From positions 512,411-576,410 of the forward strand of contig CAVQUV010000019.1 of NCBI GenBank assembly GCA_963716855.1: DNA of 64,000 nt, written 5' to 3'. The notes beneath the pieces are model-generated. The model had not been told where the DNA came from, did no database searches, and was given only the letters and a program-made list of their open reading frames with translations. Position 1 is the stretch's first letter. Every line of letters begins with the position of its first letter. The position numbers were made by a program, and so were the translations under genes. Below, piece after piece: positions 28,355 to 36,149 of the stretch. The DNA comes from JAGVSZ01 sp963716855. GTDB lineage: Bacteria > Pseudomonadota > Gammaproteobacteria > Burkholderiales > SG8-39.

Positions 28355-28654
28355 AGCTACGCTAGCCAATCGAAAATGCAAGGCTTGACGGGCGTTCCTG
28401 ACGAGCAACGCACGGATGTGCGGGCGCGCAACCAAGCCTCCGTGCCGCCCGAGCCGACCCGGCAACTTTAGGCCGGGCGTCGATGATGCGCCGGAACGAA
28501 TCGACTACCCGACGTGTTAGAGGGAGTCGGGGATGGAGGGAGGGAAAGGGGAGTTGGTATCAATCGTCAGTTGAGGTGACTCCAGATGAATTTACCCAAT
28601 GAGGATTCATAGCCCGAGAGCGTAAGCGCGCCGTCGAACCATCGCGCGCGGTGA

Positions 28655-29104
28655 CTACTTCACTCGCTTCGCCTGCCGCCACTCCCACGGCGGCACTGGC
28701 TTCGCGTCCTTCCACAGTCCGCGTCTCGCAACCCTCGCGCTCTCCTCTTCGTCCCGGTAGACGAGCCGGTTTTGAGCTGGTTGCTCATGCGCGTACTCCC
28801 GATACCACCACGCCATCCCGGCGCGGATCTGTTCTAACCCCACGTCGCTCATCCCGACGAACACGGCACAGACTTCCCGGCCGTAGCGGTCGCGCTTGTG
28901 GCATCGCGCCTCGACGCGCTTACTGAGCACGAGACGGGAGAGGTTTTCCTTCGAAGCGTTTCCGAAGGCTTGGCCCTTTTCCGGCGCGTCGATTCCGGCG
29001 ATGCGGACCTTGTGCTGGGTCTTGCTATCGTCGAGTACGGTGAACGTGTCGCCGTCGCTGATTGCGACGACGCGGCCTTCTACGATCCACCCTGCGGCAG
29101 CGAC
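28655..29104 (-). pseudogene. Secreted thermonuclease (SNase family), main part, separated from its 5' end by IS66
   Basis: Staphylococcal-nuclease-like proteins cut DNA and RNA with calcium. The part left of the IS codes the mature enzyme: 'GWIVEGRVVAISDGDTFTVL', 'HKVRIAGIDAPEKGQAFG', 'HKRDRYGREVCAVFVG' with the usual catalytic Arg, Asp and Glu residues, and the end 'GLWKDAKPVPPWEWR'. Joining 28655-29104 to 31644-31703 gives a single 169-residue frame with a GTG start and a clear signal peptide. As it stands, the frame enters IS66 and reads non-homologous sequence, so export and probably expression are lost. Confidence 0.85.
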
Positions 29105-29155
29105 GTAAGCGTCCGGTCTGGGCCGTCCTTCCCGGTTGAGACTGCGACCCTGACG

Positions 29156-29188
29156 ATGGTGTCCACTACGAACGGTAGTGGACACCAT
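29156..29188. other. 14-bp stem hairpin over the IS66 tnpA start
   Basis: ATGGTGTCCACTAC (29156-29169) pairs perfectly with GTAGTGGACACCAT (29175-29188) around GAACG. The tnpA ATG at 29187 is inside the 3' arm. Read-in transcripts from outside would fold this stem and hide the start, a control known in other IS families; for this element it is inference. Confidence 0.6.
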
Positions 29189-29606
29189 GAAACCCGAGAA
29201 CCGTAGAGTACCCGTTGAGCCGCTGCGGGTCAGCCGCAACGGCAAGCGCTTCTTCAGCGCAGCCCACAAGCGAGCCGTCGTCGAGAAGTGCCTGGTTCCA
29301 GGCGCGTCGGTGTCGGCAGTCGCCTTGGCGCACGGGTTCAACACGAACCTGGTGCGCAAGTGGATCGTCAAGCATCAAGCAGCCCGAGCGCTCGCCCGAA
29401 GCGCCGGGACCCTCGTGCCGGTCAGCGTGATCGAAGCCCCTGCGAGCTCGACGAGGATCTCCAGGCGTGGCGCCGGCAAGCGCGCGCCGGAACTGGCGAG
29501 CGGCTGGATCGAGATCGAGATTGGCGCGGCGCGCGTCATCGTGCGCGGCAAGGTCGAAGCGGGGCAACTTCGTCTCGTGCTGGACGCCCTGGGCGCTTGG
29601 CGATGA
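29187..29606 (+). CDS. tnpA: IS66 accessory protein TnpA (Orf1)
   Basis: The 139-residue product has an N-terminal helix-turn-helix of the IS66 Orf1/IS3-OrfA type: 'FSAAHKRAVVEKCLVPGASVSAVALAHGFNTNLVRKWI' (read in parts). Its C-terminal half, 'GWIEIEIGAARVIVRGKVEAGQLRLVLDAL', is also family-typical. It is needed for IS66 transposition together with tnpB and tnpC. An ATG nine bases earlier (29178) is also in frame. The stop overlaps the tnpB start (ATGA), so the two are coupled. Confidence 0.88.
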   Translation: MKPENRRVPVEPLRVSRNGKRFFSAAHKRAVVEKCLVPGASVSAVALAHGFNTNLVRKWIVKHQAARALARSAGTLVPVSVIEAPASSTRISRRGAGKRAPELASGWIEIEIGAARVIVRGKVEAGQLRLVLDALGAWR

Positions 29607-29950
29607 TCACGCTGCCCGGGGGCACGCGGATCTGGCTCGCCGCTGGCATGACCGACATGAGGAAGGGCTTCGACGGGCTGGCTGCGCTGGTGCAAGGGAC
29701 GCTGGCCGAGAACCCGTTCTCCGGCCACGTCTTCGTCTTCCGCGGACGCGCCGGGGATCGGGTGAAGGTGCTGTGGTGGGACGGCACGGGGCTGTGCCTG
29801 TTCGCCAAGCGCCTGGAGCGCGGGCGCTTCGTCTGGCCGCAGGCGACAAGCGGCGCTGTGCACTTGAGCGTTGCGCAGCTCTCGATGCTGCTCGAAGGCA
29901 TCGACTGGCGTCGTCCGGTGAGAACGCAGGCGCCGAGTCTCGCGTACTGA
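29603..29950 (+). CDS. tnpB: IS66 accessory protein TnpB (Orf2)
   Basis: The 115-residue product is a standard IS66 Orf2: 'TRIWLAAGMTDMRKGFDGLAALVQ', 'GHVFVFRGRAGDRVKVLWWDGTGLCLFAKRLERGRFVWP', each family-diagnostic. Its biochemical role is unknown but it is required for full transposition in studied members. It is coupled to tnpA at its start and separated from tnpC by 89 bases. Confidence 0.92.
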   Translation: MITLPGGTRIWLAAGMTDMRKGFDGLAALVQGTLAENPFSGHVFVFRGRAGDRVKVLWWDGTGLCLFAKRLERGRFVWPQATSGAVHLSVAQLSMLLEGIDWRRPVRTQAPSLAY

Positions 29951-30039
29951 TCGACGCGCATCGTCTCGCGCACGCACGTGCGCACAAAAAAAGTTCGCGC
30001 AGATACTTCACTCACGCGAGATGAATCGGTAGACTCGCG

Positions 30040-31593
30040 ATGTGCTCAACGCATCGTGATCTGCCCGATGACATCGAGACGCTCAAGCGTCTGATCATCG
30101 AGAGCCAGACGAGACTCGCCGAGCGCGATCACGAGATCGAGCACCTGAAGCTGCTGATCGCCAAGCTTCGCCGGCTGCAGTTCGGTCGCTCCTCCGAGAA
30201 GCTCGACGCGAAGATCGGCCAGCTCGAGTTGCTGGTCGAGGAGCTGGAAGCCAACCGCGCGAGTCGCGAGGCGCGCACGCCGGAGATTCCCGCAGCGAAG
30301 CCCGAGCAGAAGGAGCGCCCGGCACGTCGGCCGCTGCCGGAACGCCTGCCGCGCGAGACGGTGGAACACGCCCCCGCCTGCACCTGCCCCGACTGCGGCG
30401 CGACGATGAAGAAGATCGGCGAGGACGTCGCCGAAGTCCTGGAGTACGTGCCGGCGAGCTTCAAGGTGATCCGGCACGTGCGTCCGAAGCTCGCCTGTGC
30501 GGCGTGCCAGCGCATCGTGCAGGAACTCGCGCCGACGCGTCCGATCGCGCGCGGCATTGCCGGGCCGGGGCTGCTGGCCCACATCCTGGTGGCCAAGTAC
30601 GCCGATCACCTGCCGCTGTATCGGCAGTCGCAGATCTACGCCCGCGAGGGGGTGGCGCTGGAGCGCTCGACGCTCGCCGACTGGGTCGGTGGCGCGGCCG
30701 CGCTCCTCGATCCGCTGGTCGAGGCGCTCGCGCGCTACGTCGTGGCGAGCCCCAACTGCACGGCCGACGACACCCCGGTGCCGGTGCTCGAGCCCGGTCG
30801 CGGCAAGACCAAGACCGGGCGGCTGTGGACCTATGTGCGCGACGATCGGCCGTGGGCCGACCGCGCCGCCCCGGCGGTGCTGTTCCGCTACTCGCCCGAT
30901 CGCAAGGGCGAGCACCCCGAGTCCCATCTGAAGACGTTCTCCGGCATCCTGCAGGCCGACGGCTACGCCGGGTTCGATCGGCTCTACGAGGACGAGGCGA
31001 ACGGATTCGGGAGGCGGCCTGCTGGGCGCACGTGCGGCGCAAGTTCTACGAGATCTACGCAGTCGAACCGCTCGCCGATGGCGGCCGAGGCGCTGGCGCG
31101 AATCGGCAAGCTCTACGAGATCGAGGAGGCGATCCGCGGCCGGCCGCCCGAGGAGCGGCGCGCGGTGCGCCAGGCGCGCGCCGGACCGCTGCTCGAGGAC
31201 ATCAGAGCCTGGTTCGAAGCGACCCTGGCGCAGGTGTCGGCGAAGTCGGCGCTGGCGGTCGCGATCCGCTACGCGCTCACGCGCTGGACGGCACTGATTC
31301 GCTATCGCGACGACGGCCACATCGAGATCGACAACAACGCCGCCGAGCGCTCGCTGCGCGCGGTGGCGCTCGGACGCAAGAACTACCTGTTCGCCGGGTC
31401 CGACGCCGGCGGCGAGCGCGCCGCGGCGATCTACAGCCTGATCGGCACGGCGAAGCTCAACGGCCTGGATCCCGAGGCGTACCTGCGCGAGGTGCTCGCG
31501 CGCATCGCCGATCATCCGATCAACCGCGTCGACGAGCTGCTGCCGTGGAACGTCGCCGACGAACTGCGCGATAAACTCCCCCTCGCCGCCTGA
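30040..31593 (+). CDS. tnpC: IS66 transposase TnpC, with an internal out-of-frame segment
   Basis: The 517-residue DDE transposase has an N-terminal leucine-zipper-like part (residues 10-75), a zinc finger with CTCPDCG and CAAC, and catalytic positions in 'CTADDTPVPVLEP', 'GILQADGYAGFDRLYED' and 'NNAAERSLRAVALGRKNYLFAG'. Between about 31000 and 31078 the correct family sequence (EAACWAHVRRKFYEIYAV) is in another frame. The displayed frame reads FGRRPAGRTCG and so on there and then returns to the family at SPMAAEALARI. Two compensating indels thus replace about 24 conserved residues. This may inactivate the enzyme or be a sequencing artefact. Confidence 0.88.
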   Translation: MCSTHRDLPDDIETLKRLIIESQTRLAERDHEIEHLKLLIAKLRRLQFGRSSEKLDAKIGQLELLVEELEANRASREARTPEIPAAKPEQKERPARRPLPERLPRETVEHAPACTCPDCGATMKKIGEDVAEVLEYVPASFKVIRHVRPKLACAACQRIVQELAPTRPIARGIAGPGLLAHILVAKYADHLPLYRQSQIYAREGVALERSTLADWVGGAAALLDPLVEALARYVVASPNCTADDTPVPVLEPGRGKTKTGRLWTYVRDDRPWADRAAPAVLFRYSPDRKGEHPESHLKTFSGILQADGYAGFDRLYEDEANGFGRRPAGRTCGASSTRSTQSNRSPMAAEALARIGKLYEIEEAIRGRPPEERRAVRQARAGPLLEDIRAWFEATLAQVSAKSALAVAIRYALTRWTALIRYRDDGHIEIDNNAAERSLRAVALGRKNYLFAGSDAGGERAAAIYSLIGTAKLNGLDPEAYLREVLARIADHPINRVDELLPWNVADELRDKLPLAA

Positions 31594-31635
31594 CTCAGCT
31601 CGCCGTCGTCAAGGTGGTGTCAGCCGGACGCTTAC

Positions 31636-31703
31636 GCAGCGACCGCGCCAGTGGCGAGGAATAAGACCGCGGCGACGGTGAGGCGCGAGCCAGTGAGTTT
31701 CAC
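31636..31703 (-). pseudogene. Displaced 5' end of the thermonuclease gene (signal peptide)
   Basis: Right of the IS66 element, the minus strand from the GTG at 31703 codes VKLTGSRLTVAAVL then FLATGAVAA, a typical Sec signal peptide with a basic start, a hydrophobic core and an Ala-x-Ala-like end. It includes one copy of the 8-bp target duplication. Excising the IS joins it in frame with the mature nuclease at GWIVEGR. This fixes both the original start and the insertion point. Confidence 0.85.
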
Positions 31704-31750
31704 AACGGAACAGTAGGAGAGGTACGACGATACAGCTCGAATGCTTAGGC

Positions 31751-31948
31751 GTGACGCAGCCGATGCAGCTCGGGCCGATTCAGATCCGCCTGAAGTTCGG
31801 GAACCAAGCGTACCGCGTGGCCAAGGTCAATCGAGGGGAGAACGCGGGAGACGTCGCAAGAAAGCTGCGCGAGCTGGCGCGCGCGGTTCTCGGATTAGAG
31901 GCGGTCCGAAGGAAGCGCACTCCCTACGCCGTAGAATTCCCTATATGA
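31751..31948 (+). CDS. Small hypothetical protein
   Basis: A 65-codon frame with a GTG start reads MTQPMQLGPIQIRLKFGNQ and on to 'RKLRELARAVLGLEAVRRKRTPYAVEFPI' (two pieces). It has a balanced composition and alternating hydrophobic pattern, but no motif I recognise and no clear ribosome site. A second frame (31741-32007) overlaps it. It lies between the nuclease 5' end and the SIR2-PIN gene. Weakly supported. The rest of 31704-32107 shows nothing else. Confidence 0.3.
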   Translation: MTQPMQLGPIQIRLKFGNQAYRVAKVNRGENAGDVARKLRELARAVLGLEAVRRKRTPYAVEFPI

Positions 31949-32107
31949 GCCAAGCCCGCCAACATCACTTTGTCTCACAAGATCAGGCGGTCGAATCAGG
32001 CGCCTGACCTTGCGAGCATCCTGCACCCCCTAGATCACTTGGCGCGCCCGGCCGGACGTAGGCGGGCACTGGACTCAGACGGTCGTGATCTGAGAAACCT
32101 GACTACC

Positions 32108-34659
32108 TCACTTTGCCTCTGGCCCTCGTTCCTGTCGCTGACGACGCTCAATGGTGTCCTTCATCCCTTCAAAGAAACCCTTCTCATAGCCCCCCATCAT
32201 TTTGAAGGCCTTCGCGCGAACCGAGGGGTCTTGCGATTCTGGATCGAGATGCGCTCGGACAAGGGCATCATTCATCTCCTCGGCAATTCGCTCCACGACG
32301 CTTGGCATCTCCATAGCTAGTGCCTCGTCGTACTTTTCGAGCCCTAGCGCGATCAGATAAGCTCTAAGCGCCTCGGTCTTCTGGGAGACTCTCGCGCCCC
32401 AGATGAGACCAGTCAGTCCTCGCGTCTCTCGTGGCAGGCCGATAAGGAGATCGATCATTTGAGTTAAGCCGACATGGCTCACCATATTTTCACCGAGTTG
32501 CGAGTAAGCGCTGTTCCGCACAGCCTCGCGCAAGCCCTTATCAGCAGTGACCAAGATCACTCGCCTTCCGGCTGCGCGATCCTTGGCCAACCCAGACAAC
32601 TGATATGCGTCGTGCTCAATGAGCCACATCTCCTTGCCACTAGCCAATCCGGCCGAATATGCTTTTTGAAGTGCCAGCGAAATCCCGGGATACTCCGAAC
32701 CCAGAAGATCTCTTTCTGGCACAACAGCAATTCCCTTTTGCTTCAGCCATTGGGACAGTTCCATCTCATTCGTGTAGGGAACGTATCGCTGCAGGAACTC
32801 CGAAAACGTAAGCGTGGGCTCCCTTAGGTTCAAGTTGGAGTACGCACCCACAAAAACATTCACGTTGGTCGCCCCGTGATACAAGGCCTCCCTCCTTACC
32901 GCCTCCAAGAAGCCAGGGCCCTCTTCCTCTACGAAGCGAAGGGCGAGACGCTTATGACTCACGATCTCATTGAGGAAGCCGCGAGAGGCGAGCAATTGAA
33001 GACCGACTGCGGCTCGAGCTGCCGCCTCTCGTAACCGATCAATGGTCGCGCTATAGATCGAATTGAACGGATGACCCGGGGTCAACGCCGGCATCAGCAC
33101 ATTCGCATCCAAGTAAATCCGCTCCGGAAGTACGGTAGCGTGGAACAAGATCGTTCGGGGACTCTGGACCGCCAGTTCTAAAGCGAAACTAACCCGCCCC
33201 AATTCGGAAAGGACGGTTGCCTCCTCCTCAGACGGATGAGTCAGGATGCTTTCGCAGACCCGTTGCAGGCGGTCTATCTCAGCCGACGAGAGAAGGACGC
33301 ATGCGCCGTGAAGAGCCTTAGCAATGTCGACCTCCTCCGGAGTTCGCTTGGCAGCGAACGCCGCGCCAAGATCCCATCCGCGCTGAAGCACTAGCTCCTT
33401 GAAGAATGTCTGCAAGGAATTTTCGACGTCTCTCGTGGTGTGCCACCCTTCCTGGACCACTGCACGATTGCGCGCGCTTTGTACCAACACTGCAATGGAT
33501 TCATCAAACCCCCTCTGCGATGACTTCTCGCCGATCCAGACGACGGTTTTCTCCCTTCCCTCCTTGTGGAGCCGGCACATATTCTCGGATCGTAACGTCG
33601 CGACGCCCTTATCCACCAACGCCTTGGCGTCGCCTCTACTAATAGCGAGCTCCTCGTGCAAAGAATCCACCAGCGTTCGAATCCGAACTCCTTTCGGAAG
33701 ATGCCTCTGCAATAATTCGGCGACCATCCCCTCAACAATCACCTCACGAAGCGGAGTTAGGTGCACACCTAAGCGCGCCCGGGAATAACAGGCCGCAAGG
33801 AACCGTCGCGCTGTAGCGAACGGGGCCACAGTATTGCCACCGGCGATTGGCTCGGCTGGTAGCGAGCGCGTCGTGTACCCGTCGATGCTTTCCCACATCG
33901 CGCGATGATCGTCGTCCGGCGCGTAGAACACCGGATCGATGTTCAGCCTACGTAGTCTCTCGAGAAACTCATGCGCTATGCCCTCGGGCAAGAAGGCTAC
34001 GTGACGTCCTGGAGGTGCTGCACCGTAGTCTCGGTTTAGTTGATCAAGAACGCTTCGTATCGCGGGGTCATAGAACGAGAAACCAAGGAAGAGTACGTTC
34101 TGACGGGTGAAGATGTAAGACAAGAGGTCTCGATAGGCTCGATCCTCTAAGAGGCGCTCGAATTGTGAGCTAGTCAATACGATCGATCTCGGAGCCTCCA
34201 CGGAGCCGTGTATTCGCGCGATATACGTGCCCTTCTGCCAAATAGCTTCGGAGAATGATTGATCTCCATACCGATAATCCATGACTGACCGATTGCGCGA
34301 GACGGCTGTCACTAGGCTACGATCGAAGTTGGTCGTTAGGTATGCACGAAACGGAAGAGAAGCTAATCCGAGAAGTGGCTGAGGATCGAACTTGCTCAAC
34401 TCTTCCGTGAGATATCGGTGTTTGTCTCCCGCAAGAATCTGATCGGAGAGGAAGAAATATTCCGCCGCAGCAGGTAGATTTCCTTGTCGAATCTTCTCAC
34501 CCATTTGTGCAGCCGTAAGCGGATCCTTTGCCCTCACGTGCTCCATTAATCGGGCCAGTAGTTTGCCCCACGATGGCAGACCGGCGCGGGTCGCGACGCC
34601 GGCCCCTGCAAATAGCACTGGTTCCTGCGCCTCTTGAAAGAATCGTGCGAGAACACTAG
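32108..34659 (-). pseudogene. SIR2-like NADase domain plus C-terminal PIN nuclease domain, interrupted at codon 5 by an IS5-family element
   Basis: The frame left of the IS codes a large two-domain protein; with its five missing codons restored it has 854 residues. The N-terminal SIR2_2-like domain has the NAD loop FAGAGVATRAGLPSW (from residue 21), TTNFD at 113-117 with the catalytic Asn and Asp, the catalytic-type His in IHGS (154-157) and LGFSFYDP (196-203). A middle region of about 300 residues is unassigned. The C-terminal PIN-like domain has acidic positions in IYLDANVLMPAL (Asp522), FLNEIVSH (Glu569), EHDAYQLSGLA (Asp688) and VTADKGL (Asp711). Defence proteins use SIR2 to deplete NAD+ and PIN to cut RNA. 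A GTG at 34618 (residue 19) could still start a nearly whole protein. Confidence 0.85.
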
Positions 34660-36006
34660 CAGGCTGTTGAAAAACGCCGTTGCATTATCGAACAAATGCT
34701 CTTGAGCGCTGTCGCAGTGATGTCTGTGATTTGAGCGAGCATACGACGATGCGCGGCGCTGACAGGATGCAAGAGCGGTTGTTCACGATGGCGCGGCTGG
34801 AGGACTTCGTTCCGGCGGATCATCCGCTGCGTCCGATCCAGCGCATGGTGAACGAGGCGCTGAAGCGTCTGAGTGGCCTGTTCAACGAGATGTACGCCGA
34901 TCACGGGCGCGCGTCGATCGCTCCGGAGAAGCTCATCCGGGCGCTGCTGCTGCAGGTGCTGTACTCGGTCAGAAGCGAACGGCTGCTGGTTGAGCAACTG
35001 CACTACAACCTGCTGTTCCGGTGGTTCGTGGGGCTGGCGATCGACGATGCGGTGTGGGACCACTCGAGCTTCTCGAAGAACCGCGATCGGCTGCTCGATC
35101 ACGCGGTGATCGAGGCGTTCTTCGCTGAGGTGATGGCGCTGGCCGAGAAGGCTGGGTTGCTCAGCGACGAGCACTTCTCGGTCGATGGCACGCTGATCAA
35201 GGCTTGGGCGAGCCACAAGAGCTTCCAGCCCAAGGACGAGCCGCCCGCCGACGGCGGTGCAGGACGCAATGCCGAGGCCAACTGGCACGGCAAACCGCGC
35301 AGCAACGACACCCACGAATCGACCACCGATCCGGAGGCGCGGCTCTACAGGAAGAGCAGTACCGCCGAGGCGATCCTGTGCTACCAAGGCCACGTCCTGA
35401 TGGAGAACGGCAACGGCCTGATCGTTAACGCTCGGGCGAGTGTGGCCAGTGGGTTCGCCGAGTGTGAGAACGCCCTGGCGATGCTCGCCGAGCTGCCCGG
35501 GACGAAGCCCAGAACCGTCGGCGCCGACAAGGCTTACGACACGGCCGAATTCGTCGCTACAGCGCGCAACATCGAGGTCACCGCGCATGTGGCGCAGCGC
35601 CTCGGTAGGCGCGGCGGTTCGGCGATCGACGGGCGCACCACTCGACATCCGGGCTACGAGGCAAGCCAATGCATTCGCAAGCGCGTCGAAGAAGCGTTTG
35701 GTTGGGCGAAGAGCATCGGACGCGTTCGTCAAACAGTGTTCCGCGGCCTGGAGCGGGTCAACATGCAGTTCTTGCTCACGATGACAGCGAACAACCTGGT
35801 GCGAATGCGAGGGTTGCTGGCGGGAGCAACGTAGTGAACGCGACAACAGGCAGTCGATGCGTGACGAGGTCCATGAACAGCGAACCAAACGGACGACGAA
35901 GGCGCAACGAGGCAGAACCGAAGGACGACGCCCTCCGCTGCCAACCCTGCGCGATCCCCATTCGGAGCGATTCATTGACCGTGTCGCTGCCTATTTCAAC
36001 AGCCTG
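34660..36006 (+). mobile_element. IS5-family insertion sequence, 1347 bp, with CTAG target duplication
   Basis: The terminal inverted repeats begin CAGGCTGTTGAAA at 34660 and end with TTTCAACAGCCTG at 36006. The 4-bp duplication CTAG flanks it (34656-34659 and 36007-36010), matching the YTAR target rule of the IS5 group. One transposase gene fills it. Ends and duplication are intact, so the insertion is probably recent. Confidence 0.93.
34749..35834 (+). CDS. IS5-family transposase
   Basis: The 361-residue product is a DDE transposase: DUF772-type N-terminus 'MQERLFTMARLEDFVPADHPLR', 'ALLLQVLYSVRSERLLVEQL', 'AIDDAVWDHSSFSKNRDRLL'; the first Asp in 'FSVDGTLIKAWAS'; a second in 'TVGADKAYDTAEFV'; the Glu in 'RKRVEEAFGWAKSIG'. 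The ATG at 34749 is used; an earlier TTG at 34680 lies close to the IS end. No frameshift is visible, so the enzyme may be active. Confidence 0.93.
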   Translation: MRGADRMQERLFTMARLEDFVPADHPLRPIQRMVNEALKRLSGLFNEMYADHGRASIAPEKLIRALLLQVLYSVRSERLLVEQLHYNLLFRWFVGLAIDDAVWDHSSFSKNRDRLLDHAVIEAFFAEVMALAEKAGLLSDEHFSVDGTLIKAWASHKSFQPKDEPPADGGAGRNAEANWHGKPRSNDTHESTTDPEARLYRKSSTAEAILCYQGHVLMENGNGLIVNARASVASGFAECENALAMLAELPGTKPRTVGADKAYDTAEFVATARNIEVTAHVAQRLGRRGGSAIDGRTTRHPGYEASQCIRKRVEEAFGWAKSIGRVRQTVFRGLERVNMQFLLTMTANNLVRMRGLLAGAT

Positions 36007-36023
36007 CTAGAGACGCTAGACAT
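36007..36023 (-). pseudogene. Displaced first codons of the SIR2-PIN gene
   Basis: On the minus strand ATG at 36023 codes MSSVS and runs into the IS through the CTAG duplication. Removing the IS and one CTAG gives MSSVSSVLARFFQEAQEPV, then LFAGAGV in one frame. Upstream of the ATG the frame reaches a stop without another ATG, which supports this start. It lies 126 bases after the nuclease-like gene. Confidence 0.8.
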
Positions 36024-36149
36024 GTCGATTTCGGTAAAGGAAGGAAACGGTGTCGTTTCTAGAACGATATCGTTTCACAGGTTTAGGACGCGCTGGATCG
36101 GGTGAGGATGTTCCCGCGTAGGTAATACGGAGGCTCACGGAAACATGAG

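Larger units (their letters stand above)
29105..31635 (+). mobile_element. IS66-family insertion sequence, 2531 bp, with 8-bp target duplication
   Basis: The ends are GTAAGCGTCCGG at 29105 and its inverted copy CCGGACGCTTAC ending at 31635, the standard IS66 terminus. The target duplication GCAGCGAC is exact on both sides (29097-29104 and 31636-31643). Inside are the three IS66 genes in order, tnpA (Orf1), tnpB (Orf2) and tnpC (DDE transposase). Exact flanks indicate a recent single insertion that has not been rearranged. Confidence 0.95.

Noticed and set aside
30046..31515. 489-codon frame antisense to the IS66 transposase
   Set aside because: No family motifs; the transposase on the plus strand explains the open frame.
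34656..35975. 439-codon frame antisense to the IS5 transposase
   Set aside because: Shadow of a real gene; it ends exactly at the IS terminus only because a stop lies in the inverted repeat.
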